Part shown: positions 17,118-26,039 of the stretch, one piece after another
Numbering within the stretch: position 1 is the stretch's first letter
How the letters are laid out: each line of letters opens with the position of its first letter
Assembly (NCBI GenBank): GCA_048569615.1
Contig: JBLIRK010000002.1
Span: forward strand, 1-64,000
Direction: 5' to 3'
Length of the DNA stretch: 64,000 nt
Source of the DNA: JAYEPK01 sp048569615
GTDB taxonomy: Archaea > Thermoplasmatota > Penumbrarchaeia > Penumbrarchaeales > Penumbrarchaeaceae
The notes under the pieces: model-generated
Seen by the model: the letters and a program-made list of their open reading frames with translations, nothing else
Told to the model about the DNA's origin: nothing
Databases searched by the model: none
Translations under genes and position numbers: made by a program

Positions 17118-17567
17118 ATGTCCAGAATACAGGAATATATGGACCTCCAAGCCCGGAAAGAAGACCTTGTTTCGGATATTGAAATGATATCCAGTAATTT
17201 CGATTGGTTCATTTTGAAGAGCGATCGAGGGTCCATAATAATGAGAGAGAAGGACAGGTTCGACCATTTCAATCCGGTCGAGGTGAACATCAGGCTGATG
17301 GATTCTGATAACGGAACGAGATTGTTCATCTCATGCTCCAATTCCGGGTACGGCCCGGTGCAGGACAATTATGTCAGGGACCAGTATCAGAGGCTCCTCA
17401 GCGCGATAAGCATTGCCTCGCGGAAGCACAGGGATGCTTATCTGATGGAAAACGAAATGGAGCCGTCCATAGTCGAACAGTTGAAGAAACTTGCCCAGCT
17501 CCACGACAGGGGCGAGCTCACCGATGAGGAGTTCAAACTGGCCAAGGAAAAGGTCCTGAACAGCTAG
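17118..17567 (+). CDS. SHOCT-domain protein, function unknown
   Basis: 149 residues from ATG 17118, preceded by TTGAGGT. The N-terminal three quarters form an unrecognised alpha/beta domain beginning MSRIQEYMDLQARKEDLVSD. The C-terminal 30 residues (IVEQLKKLAQLHDRGELTDE then EFKLAKEKVL) are a standard SHOCT helix pair, a short oligomerisation motif found at protein ends. There is no signal or membrane segment. The gene ends four bases into the convergent thioredoxin-like gene. A role cannot be assigned. Confidence 0.7.
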   Translation: MSRIQEYMDLQARKEDLVSDIEMISSNFDWFILKSDRGSIIMREKDRFDHFNPVEVNIRLMDSDNGTRLFISCSNSGYGPVQDNYVRDQYQRLLSAISIASRKHRDAYLMENEMEPSIVEQLKKLAQLHDRGELTDEEFKLAKEKVLNS

Positions 17568-17854
17568 CAGGGTTCAGTCCTGTCAACTCCGTATCTCTCC
17601 TTTATCTCGTTCAGCCAATCAAGCCATCTCTGCTTCCTTATCCCTATGAGCTTGACTGCTCCAAGCCTCTCGACCTCCTGGCCGTCCAGGTAGGCGACCA
17701 CCGTGGGAACGAAATCCAATCGGTGCTCGATCCATAGGCGGGAGGCGTGGTCGGGGATTACAACGACCTTTCCATCGGGAATGTGCTTGAAGAACAGCCT
17801 CTCGAAGTGCTTGCAGAATGGGCATGAAGGCTGCTGGTAAAGGACGAACTCCAT
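17564..17854 (-). CDS. Glutaredoxin/thioredoxin-like protein with CPFC site
   Basis: 96 residues. EFVLYQQPSCPFCKHFERLF places the redox pair at Cys11 and Cys14, and LDFVPTVVAYLDGQEVERL carries the cis-proline strand and the usual GxxVxRL end of a thioredoxin fold. The C-terminus (KERYGVDRTEPC) has an extra terminal cysteine. Its size is between glutaredoxin and thioredoxin. It is probably a cytoplasmic thiol-disulfide exchange protein. It lies just downstream of the tRNA-Leu gene on the same strand and convergent with the SHOCT gene, overlapping its end by four bases. Confidence 0.83.
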   Translation of the reverse strand: MEFVLYQQPSCPFCKHFERLFFKHIPDGKVVVIPDHASRLWIEHRLDFVPTVVAYLDGQEVERLGAVKLIGIRKQRWLDWLNEIKERYGVDRTEPC

Positions 17855-17905
17855 GGTTTCTCGGAAAAATGGATTGTATTAAAGGTTTGTGCAGAAAAAA
17901 TGAAT

Positions 17906-17992
17906 TGGTGCAGGGGAAGGGATTCGAACCCTCGGACCACTAAGGACTGGACCCTGAATCCAGCGCCGTTAACCAGGCTGAGCTACCCCTGC
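17906..17992 (-). tRNA. tRNA-Leu (anticodon CAG)
   Basis: On the minus strand the acceptor arms GCAGGGG (17986-17992) and CCCCTGC (17910-17916) pair perfectly. The D-arm contains TAGCTCAGCCTGG. The anticodon stem CTGGA/TCCAG encloses TTCAGGG, giving anticodon CAG. The variable region is long (TCCTTAGTGGTCC side), as in class II leucine tRNAs, and the T-arm carries GGTTCGAATCC. The discriminator is A and a genomic CCA follows at 17906-17908. No intron is present. Confidence 0.95.
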
Positions 17993-18042
17993 GTTAAAAG
18001 TATGGGTCCAGTTCACCTATTACCCACGGTCATAAAACAACC

Positions 18043-18055
18043 GGTATAAAAAACC
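18043..18055 (-). promoter_or_regulatory. TATA box of the tRNA-Leu gene
   Basis: Read on the minus strand the stretch is GGTTTTTTATACC, containing a TTTTTATA box about 50 bases upstream of the mature tRNA 5' end. Transcription starting about 25 bases downstream would leave a leader of roughly 25 bases for RNase P to remove, the usual archaeal arrangement. Confidence 0.45.
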
Positions 18056-18163
18056 AACCTAATCATGCCATCATCAGGAACGAAGAATTAACTTCGGATA
18101 TTGGAAGGACGAAGAAACGATTATAATCCATCTTACGGATACAATGGGCAGAGGTTGAAAGAA

Positions 18164-18394
18164 ATGACAGAATTCGACGATAAGGAGATCGCCATACTGA
18201 AACTGGATGAGATAACCGCGGATATTGTGAAATCGTACCTCGAATATTCGAGAACCTTGATCACAATGGTGATAGAGAAACAGAGCTATTCCACACCATT
18301 CAAAGACCTCAACGATGATCTGGTTATCACCCCCGACGAGTTGATCAACCTCATCGACAGGATCCAAAAATCCCTGGTCTCTGTGAAAGATTGA
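18164..18394 (+). CDS. Small helical protein, function unknown (76 residues)
   Basis: Start at ATG 18164 (MTEFDDKEIAILKLDEITAD). The frame remains open back to a TTG at 18101, but that extension looks like untranslated leader. The protein is mostly helical with many Leu, Ile and Asp residues (IVKSYLEYSRTLITMVIEKQ, then ITPDELINLIDRIQKSLVSV). It lacks cysteines, a signal or a membrane segment. It is divergent from tRNA-Leu and convergent with the PH-like membrane protein gene. No family is recognised. Confidence 0.55.
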   Translation: MTEFDDKEIAILKLDEITADIVKSYLEYSRTLITMVIEKQSYSTPFKDLNDDLVITPDELINLIDRIQKSLVSVKD

Positions 18395-18405
18395 TCAACA
18401 TTGTT

Positions 18406-18873
18406 TTAACTGCTGACAAGGCAGTATGTATTGGAATCCCTGATATGCTCTTCGGAGAATCCGATGAACCTAGACAGGACCTGCATCTGCCCCTCCAGCT
18501 GGTGGTTGTCCACCTCGAACCTGAAATCGGGATTGTACTCCTTTCCGTTCTTCATGTGGAAGGATACTCCCTTGTGCACATTGTAGTATATCATCATAAC
18601 ATCCCTGAGAACAACGGTCCTTGAGCGGTAGGGATTGATGAACTCTATCCTGTCCTTATAGACAACCATCACCTCATAGACGCTTGCAAGGATGAAAATG
18701 AAGAATATCATCCATAAGATGATATACGGAATTGGGGCGAGTGCATAGAAGCCGGCTGGCTCGAAATAGGACATATATGCCAGATACAGGAACAGCGGAA
18801 CGGCAGGCAGCAGCAGCCATACAAGCAGCTTTCTTATTGACCTGTCGTTTCGATAGACCTGACTGATCTCCAT
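18406..18873 (-). CDS. Two-helix membrane protein with PH-like domain
   Basis: 155 residues from ATG 18871-18873 (MEISQVYRNDRSIRKLLVWL). Membrane helices lie at about 13-33 and 45-65, followed by a beta-rich cytoplasmic region (VYKDRIEFINPYRSRTVVLR, DVMMIYYNVHKGVSFHMKNG) and a C-terminal helix (FIGFSEEHIRDS). The plan is the same as the product of 2999-3553. A longer frame begins with TTG at 18972, but TATA-like sequence (CATTTATAC) falls inside that extension, so it is more likely promoter. Function is unknown. Confidence 0.55.
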   Translation of the reverse strand: MEISQVYRNDRSIRKLLVWLLLPAVPLFLYLAYMSYFEPAGFYALAPIPYIILWMIFFIFILASVYEVMVVYKDRIEFINPYRSRTVVLRDVMMIYYNVHKGVSFHMKNGKEYNPDFRFEVDNHQLEGQMQVLSRFIGFSEEHIRDSNTYCLVSS

Positions 18874-18981
18874 GCCAATACAACCCGGAAGGAGCGATAC
18901 AAAGCTTTCCTCGGACTCCCCCCGATAAAAAAGGCCTCGAAACCACTTAATACTTCTGTATAAATGCTCCAAATAAGCGTT

Positions 18982-20184
18982 TCAATTGACTGGTCTTGCT
19001 CCCATGAGATCTATCTCGCAGACCTGAACATCTCCCCTTTTCTTCCATATGTCAAGCACCCTTTTCTTCGCGGATGCGCCGCCGTGGCCTCCCACGAATG
19101 CAAATACAGAATTGCCGATCATGATCTGTGATGCGGGCAGGATGTCCTGGACCTCCATCAGCGCACCCTTGACGGTCATGTTCTGAAGCTTGGTGAGCCT
19201 TGAGAACTGCGAGCTCTCCTGGAGCATCCTCTCCGGGGAAGGATCCTTTATCAGGCCTCCCAATGCTGTCTCCCCGGCCTCATTTATCCTCTTTCTCTTG
19301 TTGGTATCCTTCAGAACATCGGAGGTTTTAATCTCCTCTCCCACGATGAGGAATGCTACCGAGGGAGGGGAATCCAGATTGACAGGAATGGTGTGGACCT
19401 CGCCGTAGGGAGGGATACCGGGGGCAAGTCTCATTTCGATCCCGCCCCTGGCCTGGGCGACAACATCGCCAAGACCGCCCCCGATCAGGATATCTGCCCT
19501 GTGGGCCGAAGCGACAAGGTCCTTGTAGCTTATGATGCCCACCTCCTCGTTGGCCTGGGACTCATCAAGCCACCTCCTTGCGGTCCTTACCTCCCCCCCT
19601 TCCTCCATCATACCCGAAGCCTTGCCCGAGGCCTTAACCGGGTCCAGCTTCTCCACGAGAGGGCCGGTATAAAGCTGAACGTGGGATGTCAGCCTCCGCT
19701 TCAGGGGTTTTATCTTGAACTCTCCCGTGTCCATGGAGAAATAGTTTTCCTGCTGGGCCTTGAACCTGAGCTTTCTGTCCCATCCGGGAATATCCGAATA
19801 AATGGCCTCCCAAACTGCCACGGCCGTTGAGAGGGCTCCGGCACCAGACATGCCAAATCCCTGCCCTACGGGCAGCTGCAGGTTGATCCTGAGCTGAACT
19901 TCCCAACCCTTCCCCCTCTCGGGAAGGAGACTCTCCAGAACCGCTCCGTAGATCCTCGGGTCCTGTTCGAAATCATTCGTACCCTTTATGGCAAGCTTTA
20001 AAGAAAGCGGTTTCTTCGAACCGGTTTCCTCGGGTGCTCTCAGGACCACCGAGGAAAGGGCTCCCAAAGAAAGGTTTACGCCGGCTCCCCTGGACCCTCT
20101 TCTAAGAACATCCTTGGAGCAGTCGTGGATTGAAAAGAAACCCGTTATGTGGCCGGGACAGAATCCGATGCCTCTCAGGACCAT
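18982..20184 (-). CDS. Pantoate kinase (GHMP family) with an internal insertion
   Basis: 400 residues; archaeal pantoate kinases are usually near 300. The N-terminus (FCPGHITGFFSIHDCSKDVL, RRGSRGAGVNLSLGA) and the GHMP phosphate loop (LPVGQGFGMSGAGALSTA, 104-121) are diagnostic, as are GGGLGDVVAQARGG (235-248) and the C-terminal FVGGHGGASAKKR. It phosphorylates pantoate, the first archaeal step from pantoate to phosphopantothenate. Between the phosphate-loop helix (to about 130) and the helix at 218 lies roughly 85 residues not expected in the family. The gene follows the CoaBC gene with a 13-base gap, so both form a CoA operon. Phosphopantothenate synthetase is not in the window. Confidence 0.87.
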   Translation of the reverse strand: MVLRGIGFCPGHITGFFSIHDCSKDVLRRGSRGAGVNLSLGALSSVVLRAPEETGSKKPLSLKLAIKGTNDFEQDPRIYGAVLESLLPERGKGWEVQLRINLQLPVGQGFGMSGAGALSTAVAVWEAIYSDIPGWDRKLRFKAQQENYFSMDTGEFKIKPLKRRLTSHVQLYTGPLVEKLDPVKASGKASGMMEEGGEVRTARRWLDESQANEEVGIISYKDLVASAHRADILIGGGLGDVVAQARGGIEMRLAPGIPPYGEVHTIPVNLDSPPSVAFLIVGEEIKTSDVLKDTNKRKRINEAGETALGGLIKDPSPERMLQESSQFSRLTKLQNMTVKGALMEVQDILPASQIMIGNSVFAFVGGHGGASAKKRVLDIWKKRGDVQVCEIDLMGARPVN

Positions 20185-20197
20185 TTAGCAGTCTCCA

Positions 20198-21424
20198 TCA
20201 CAATCCCTTCAATTCCGATGCCTTATCTATGATAAACCGGGCAATATCCTCCTTGGAACCCTCCAGCCTGAATGCTTCCTTATCGGGGGTGATCAGGAGT
20301 ACCTTGTTCTCATCGCTCTTAACATCCCCGAGGTCATTGGCAACGATCAAACCCAGGGAGAGTTCCCTAAGCTTTTTGTACGCCCTCTTCAGCAGCTCCT
20401 CACGATTGCCTCCGGTCGATTCGGCTTTATAACCTATGGTGAACACATCTGGATAGAGGCGGAGGAATCTCTCGATGACCTTAGGTGTGGGCTCCATTTC
20501 GATGGTAATGTTCTCCTTACCAGAAGGGAGCTTGCCTTCGACCTTTACAGGCGAATAGTCGGAGATCCCGGCAGCGAATATGGCCATATCCGGAACGGCC
20601 CATTCGTTGGAAAGCAGCTCCACCTTGGATATCAGGTCTGCCACCGTGCCAAACCTGCTCACCTCGAGATGTTCCGGTATGGAATGGACGTTATCACCTG
20701 CAAGAAGCATGACATCGGCTCCGTTCCTGTAGGCTTCGGTTCCGAGGGAAATTCCTGTCCTGCCTGTTGCAAGGTTCGTTACCGCCCTCATGTCATCGAT
20801 GGGCTCTACCGTAGCACCCGTTACTATCAGGACCTTCTGACCCTTCATTCGGCCTTTTAGAAGAAGGCGCAGGACCTCCTCGACGATGACGCCCGTTCCG
20901 GCCATCTTTGCCTTTTTTTCCTCGAAGACCGGTTCGACAAATCGTATCCCCATCTGTTTTGCGGTCTCAATGTTCTCCATGACCTTGGGGTGCTCATACA
21001 TAGTATTATGCATTGCGGGCACTACCATCACTGGTATCCCAGTACCTATGGCGGTCGTCAGGAAGGTGGTAACGGGAGTGTCATCTATTCCGTGGACCAT
21101 CTTGCCGAGGGTATTTGCGGTGCAGGGTGCGATAAGGAGCAGGTCGGCCCTGTCGGGCACATCCCCGCAGTATTTAACATGCTCCACCTGGCCCGTAAGC
21201 TCAGTTATTACCGGCTCCCCTGTTGCGAACTCTATGGCATCCCTTCCCACAATCCTCTCCGCCCAGGGGGTCATGACTGCCCGAACGATAGCTCCGTGGC
21301 GGAGGAGCTCCCTTATGAGCTTTACGCACTCCACAGCAGCTATGGAGCCCGTTATCCCGATGACTATACTCATTCCTGCCAGTCTATCGGAGCGGGCTCC
21401 TCTGATATCCTCAGAGGGATGCAT
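20198..21424 (-). CDS. coaBC: Bifunctional phosphopantothenoylcysteine decarboxylase / phosphopantothenate-cysteine ligase
   Basis: 408 residues from ATG 21422-21424. The start MHPSEDIRGARSDRL then IVIGITGSIAAVE is the standard opening of the archaeal enzyme, and the upstream extension is rejected. The CoaC half (1-165) binds FMN and shows VEHVKYCG with the catalytic histidine, LLIAPCTANTLGKMVHGIDD and VPAMHNTMYEHP. The CoaB half (about 195-408) shows VLIVTGATVEPIDDMRAVTN, LATGRTGISL, FAAGISDYSP and VANDL. It ligates phosphopantothenate to cysteine and then decarboxylates the product to phosphopantetheine. It is the first gene of the two-gene CoA operon. Confidence 0.94.
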   Translation of the reverse strand: MHPSEDIRGARSDRLAGMSIVIGITGSIAAVECVKLIRELLRHGAIVRAVMTPWAERIVGRDAIEFATGEPVITELTGQVEHVKYCGDVPDRADLLLIAPCTANTLGKMVHGIDDTPVTTFLTTAIGTGIPVMVVPAMHNTMYEHPKVMENIETAKQMGIRFVEPVFEEKKAKMAGTGVIVEEVLRLLLKGRMKGQKVLIVTGATVEPIDDMRAVTNLATGRTGISLGTEAYRNGADVMLLAGDNVHSIPEHLEVSRFGTVADLISKVELLSNEWAVPDMAIFAAGISDYSPVKVEGKLPSGKENITIEMEPTPKVIERFLRLYPDVFTIGYKAESTGGNREELLKRAYKKLRELSLGLIVANDLGDVKSDENKVLLITPDKEAFRLEGSKEDIARFIIDKASELKGL

Positions 21425-21578
21425 GGGGCCCCAATAAGAAACATTGTAATATAGATTTTCTAAGGGATGGCCCCCAACCTTCGGGCAAAATTCTTCAGGC
21501 ACCCTTCGCCAAAGGATATATTAATAGGGGTAATCTTGTTATTTGCAATCAAGACCCAAATGGCCGGGGGAGCGAAAA

Positions 21579-24500
21579 ATGAGAGATGGGAGAAGAAACG
21601 GACATTGGAAGGAAATTCCCTTAGGATTGATCATGGTTTCCCTGATGCTGATAGGGCAGCTGCCCTTTGTTATTCATGCATCGGAACCGATCGAGGGGAT
21701 AGTCTATGTAGGGCCTTCAAGGACATACAAGACCATCAATTCAGCCATCGAGAATTCATCGGGCGGAGATACCATTGTCGTGGACGGGGGCACATACAAT
21801 GAAACGGTGACAGCAAATGTTGATCAAACCGTGATCATGCCAAGCTCAGACCAACAGGTGATCATTAACGGCAGTGCCGGCAGACCGGCAGTGATAATCG
21901 AGGGAAGGAACGTCGTATTGACCGGATTTACCGTCAGATCGGGTGAAATATCGGTGAGGTCCCAAAGTGTATCGATCTCTAACCTGAACCTCAGTTCTGA
22001 ACATGGCCCATGTATATCGATAATAGATTCGAACGACACGGATGTCCGGAACGTCACAATACATGAACCCTATAATGACTGCATCATGATACGATCGTCA
22101 AAGAATGTCAGTGCAAGCAAGATATATGCAAATGGATTGAACGCCACCTGTATCAGCGTATCGAACTCGAACAACGTCAATATCTCGGAGATCGACCTTC
22201 AGCTCAACGAGAACGGAAGGGGGATCTTTGCTGTGAATACGACCTCCCTCACGATCGACGGTGCTTTCATCAAGGGTTTCAAAGCACCCAGCTCCGGGAT
22301 CGTATTAAACAACGTCACCATATCAAAAATAACAAATTCCAACATCAACGTTACAAAGATCGGATTAGATATCTGGAACTCCCTGAACGGGATCATAGTG
22401 GATTCGGTTTTCTTCACTTCGGGAAACGGCGCATCGGGAATATTTATAGACACTTCCAATACTTTCAACATCTCGAGGAGCCAGTTCTTTATCGGGGAAG
22501 GCGCCGAAGGGATCTCGATCCTTGCCACAACCTATTTTTCTCTCGACAACTCAACGATGCAGATAGTTGGCAAGGGCGGGACCGGAATGGAAATGACCGG
22601 GGCTTCTCTGTTTAAGGTAATGGACAACAACGCCCAGGTCAGATGGGACAAGGGGATCGTTGCCAAGCTTTACGGCTGCGGTGACGGACAGATAGGGTCC
22701 TTGATAGCCAATATCCAGAAGTCCAACGGTTCCGGTATTTGCATGGAGGATTCAATGAACATCACAGCGTTCAACTGCATGCTTACATCGACCGGGGGAG
22801 GCGCAGAACTGCTCTGCCTGTCGAATACGAAAAAAATTACCTCACGCAACTCGGATTGGATGGTTTCGGGTCGAAACAGCACTGCAGTCCGGTTGAGCTC
22901 CGGGAGCAGCCTGTTCTCCCTCGAGGACCTGGTATCCATTTCAGGAAGCAGGTCCAAAGGTTTCCTTATCAGGAGCTCGTCCCTGGAGGTCAACGACATA
23001 ACCGCTTCGGTGTATTCACAAGCCGGTGAAGTCATCAATTCAACGGACTGCTCCGTATCCGTAGAGGATTCGACCTTCTACGGAATAGGTGCGGATTCAC
23101 TTCTTTTCATGTCCAGGGCCGACAAGGGGCTGGATATCATATCATCCGATCTATGGCTGACGGGTGAAAACTCCCAAGGGATGATCATACAGGTTCCGGC
23201 TGGGATTATCAACTTCACGCAATCCGGCATGGAAGGCGAGATCGGATCGGGAATGCCCATACTTGTGCACGGAGAAGGATCCTTCATGAACATCCGGCAC
23301 AGCTTCATCAACACAACCTCGGGAATGGAGCTTCTGGGTTTCTTCGGCGCCAAATTGGCCATCGCCAACTCCACACTCACGGGAGAAGGGACATCTCTCA
23401 CGATCCAGAACACTCCGGATGTGGCCATAGAGAATTCGATCATCAACTCACCGAGGAACATAGACCTTTTCAATTCCGGACTGAGGGCCAGGTCTTCCGA
23501 CCTCAGCGGTGAAGCGTACTCTCTGTTCGCATTCAGCGGATCACACGCCAGATTGCTTGACAGCTACTCAGGGGAGCTCAACGCGGATGACCTCAGCACC
23601 ATCGAGGTCTTGAGCACGATCAGGATAGTAACCGTGGACAGGTTCTCCGCTCCCCTTCCGGGAGTTGATCTCAGGATAGAGAATTTTGGAAATATGATGT
23701 ATCAAACCCCGCATTTCGATCCGGGATCAACGGATGAGAGAACGAACGAAATGGGAGGCATTGCGCCTCTCGAGATGCTGTATGAATTCTACAATGGGTC
23801 GAGCACCCCTATAAAAGACAATACAACCGTGGAAGTATTCCTTCAAGGGGATTCCGGGGAAAACTGGGACGATATCTTTGATATCAACACCTCCCATCCC
23901 CACACGAGGTACCTAATCTCCCCCGACATAGACAGACCGATGAAACCCCGGAACTTCACAGCTGTGAATGTACCGAAATCCCAGAAGGTATTTCTGAACT
24001 GGGATTTGAACTCAGATGATACGGAGGAGTATCACATCTACTTCAGATATCTGGACGAAAGCTCTCCAAGAGACCCCGTTATCCTGCCCAGGCTGAACGC
24101 CACCTGGACATCGGGAGACCTGGGACCTTCCCAGAAGATCATATTCTGGGTGAGGGCATTTGACGGAACATGGCCCTCCGACCCCACGGAGCCCGTACTT
24201 CTGACCACGGGAGATATCACACCTCCGATACCCCCGTCCGACATATTCGAGGTCAACCGATCTGACTCATCGATAACAATAGGATGGGCGCATCCGGGTG
24301 AGCCGGACCTTGCGGGATTCAGGGTAATGATGAACATAACCCCCTCGGGCAATGAATTCAGTGAGATCGGCCGGACCGGCCCCCAGGCGAGGAGCTTCAA
24401 AGCAGATGGATTGACGTGGGGTACGAAATATTCGTTCAAGGTCATGGCCTTTGATTCGAATAACAACCCCTCGGACCCGTCAAGGACTATCTCGGTAAGG

Positions 24501-26036
24501 ACCCTAAGTCCTTCACTGAGCGTCAGGATCAACCTTACATATTCGGACCAGGGGCCCTTGGCGGAGAGACCGGGGACCAACTGCACCGTTGAGCTTCTCC
24601 TCAACGGATCTGTCATCGCAACCTCAAAGACGGACATGATCAACGGGACCGTGAGGCTGTCCGGCCTCCAACCTTTCACAGAATACCTTGTGAGGGCTTA
24701 TCCTCACAAGGACTACCAGGGAGTGAATGGTGAGAGGAGCGGATATCTATCGGCGGAAAGCGAGGCCTTTTCGATCGATCCGTACCACAAGATCCTGGAA
24801 CTCGACCTTATCTTCGATTATTATCAGAGGAGCGTGAACGGCACGGTCAGGATCAAGGTGTCCTTCGGACAGGACGGAGAGAGGTCCGGACCGGTTTTCG
24901 GTGCAAAGGTGGAAAGATATGAACAGGGAGCCGGTCTCATCGAAACAAAATACACAAATGCGGACGGGGTGACCCTTTTCATAGTGTCCGATCTGCCGTT
25001 TTCAGGGTGGTTCCAGATCACTCCCCCGACCGACCTCATGGGAGATCCCTTATCACAAAGGACGGGATATCTCGGCAATGTCACTGAAAGGGTTCTCCTG
25101 ACCCTCGATGAGCCTGACCTGGGAACTATAGAGGTGTTCCTCGACTACTATCTATTCGTTCCTCCACTCGAGGAGCTGTTGATACTTTCGGCCTCTCCGA
25201 AGGGTGGCACCGAATCCCTGGATGCCCCGATAATCATTACCTTCAACCAGCCTGTCAGGAGGAGCAGCGTAGAGGAGGCTTTCAAGGTTGTCCCAGCATT
25301 GAAGGATCCCGTTTTCACCTGGTCCTCCGGCAACAGGACCATGACCGTAACCCACGGGGACCTTCTGCCTGAGACGGAGTACACAGTGAGGATCGATGCG
25401 ACCGCCGAATCGGTTGCTGGCACCAGGTTTCCCACGGGCTACATGAACAATACATGGAAGTTCACGACAACCGCCCTTCCCCATGCGGATGGAGACGGAG
25501 GAGGCGACAATACGAACACCATACTGATCATTGCCCTTGTGGCCATTATAATTGTAATAATCATTCTGGTCTATGCGAGGATTAGCTCCAGAAGGGAAGA
25601 GCGGGTCTATGGAACGGATTATACTGAATATGGCGAGGGCTACGAAGATGACTTCTACGATGCCATGGACGATATTGAAGGAGAGTACCCGGACGACCTG
25701 GCCGATCAGATGGCAGGTGTGGGGATGCCCTTCGAGGACGAGTACGATGAGGAAGAATACCCGGAGGATGAGCTGATGGCAGAGGAAGGAGAGCTTGTCC
25801 CCGAAGAAGAGATCGTTGAGGAGTACGGGGAGCCATCCGAAGTGGATGAAGAGAAGGAGCCGGAGGAGATCCCGATCGAGGATGAGGTTTTCGAGGAGAT
25901 GGAGGAGCTTGACGTTGAAGAGGAGGAAAGGACTGAGGACCTCCATACCGAGGACATTGCTCCCGGAGAAGGAGTGGAAAAGAAGGAAAAAACCAAAAAA
26001 CACAAAAAGAAATCCAAGAAGAAGAGGAAAAAATAA
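21579..26036 (+). CDS. Giant surface protein: beta-helix, fibronectin III, Big_5-like domain, charged cytoplasmic tail
   Basis: 1485 residues from ATG 21579, with a GGGGGAG ribosome site; an upstream TTG is possible. The signal peptide lies at about 10-35. A right-handed beta-helix opens with YVGPSRTYKTINSAIENSSG and runs to about 700 through many NxTNSNI-like rungs. Two fibronectin-III domains follow (about 790-985), then carboxypeptidase-regulatory-like modules and a Big_5 domain (SASPKGGTESLDAPIIITFN). A membrane helix (ILIIALVAIIIVIIILVYA) lies near 1325. The tail of about 150 residues is first strongly acidic with many Tyr and Glu, then ends in a lysine cluster (KKHKKKSKKKRKK). It probably binds glycans or other surfaces, and the tail may contact cytoplasmic partners; both are inference. 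Confidence 0.85.
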   Translation: MRDGRRNGHWKEIPLGLIMVSLMLIGQLPFVIHASEPIEGIVYVGPSRTYKTINSAIENSSGGDTIVVDGGTYNETVTANVDQTVIMPSSDQQVIINGSAGRPAVIIEGRNVVLTGFTVRSGEISVRSQSVSISNLNLSSEHGPCISIIDSNDTDVRNVTIHEPYNDCIMIRSSKNVSASKIYANGLNATCISVSNSNNVNISEIDLQLNENGRGIFAVNTTSLTIDGAFIKGFKAPSSGIVLNNVTISKITNSNINVTKIGLDIWNSLNGIIVDSVFFTSGNGASGIFIDTSNTFNISRSQFFIGEGAEGISILATTYFSLDNSTMQIVGKGGTGMEMTGASLFKVMDNNAQVRWDKGIVAKLYGCGDGQIGSLIANIQKSNGSGICMEDSMNITAFNCMLTSTGGGAELLCLSNTKKITSRNSDWMVSGRNSTAVRLSSGSSLFSLEDLVSISGSRSKGFLIRSSSLEVNDITASVYSQAGEVINSTDCSVSVEDSTFYGIGADSLLFMSRADKGLDIISSDLWLTGENSQGMIIQVPAGIINFTQSGMEGEIGSGMPILVHGEGSFMNIRHSFINTTSGMELLGFFGAKLAIANSTLTGEGTSLTIQNTPDVAIENSIINSPRNIDLFNSGLRARSSDLSGEAYSLFAFSGSHARLLDSYSGELNADDLSTIEVLSTIRIVTVDRFSAPLPGVDLRIENFGNMMYQTPHFDPGSTDERTNEMGGIAPLEMLYEFYNGSSTPIKDNTTVEVFLQGDSGENWDDIFDINTSHPHTRYLISPDIDRPMKPRNFTAVNVPKSQKVFLNWDLNSDDTEEYHIYFRYLDESSPRDPVILPRLNATWTSGDLGPSQKIIFWVRAFDGTWPSDPTEPVLLTTGDITPPIPPSDIFEVNRSDSSITIGWAHPGEPDLAGFRVMMNITPSGNEFSEIGRTGPQARSFKADGLTWGTKYSFKVMAFDSNNNPSDPSRTISVRTLSPSLSVRINLTYSDQGPLAERPGTNCTVELLLNGSVIATSKTDMINGTVRLSGLQPFTEYLVRAYPHKDYQGVNGERSGYLSAESEAFSIDPYHKILELDLIFDYYQRSVNGTVRIKVSFGQDGERSGPVFGAKVERYEQGAGLIETKYTNADGVTLFIVSDLPFSGWFQITPPTDLMGDPLSQRTGYLGNVTERVLLTLDEPDLGTIEVFLDYYLFVPPLEELLILSASPKGGTESLDAPIIITFNQPVRRSSVEEAFKVVPALKDPVFTWSSGNRTMTVTHGDLLPETEYTVRIDATAESVAGTRFPTGYMNNTWKFTTTALPHADGDGGGDNTNTILIIALVAIIIVIIILVYARISSRREERVYGTDYTEYGEGYEDDFYDAMDDIEGEYPDDLADQMAGVGMPFEDEYDEEEYPEDELMAEEGELVPEEEIVEEYGEPSEVDEEKEPEEIPIEDEVFEEMEELDVEEEERTEDLHTEDIAPGEGVEKKEKTKKHKKKSKKKRKK

Positions 26037-26039
26037 ACC

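Noticed and set aside
20030..21502. Longer N-terminus for CoaBC starting at 21502
   Set aside because: The family begins with MHPS followed by the FMN-binding strand; the extra residues have no counterpart and lie in the promoter area.
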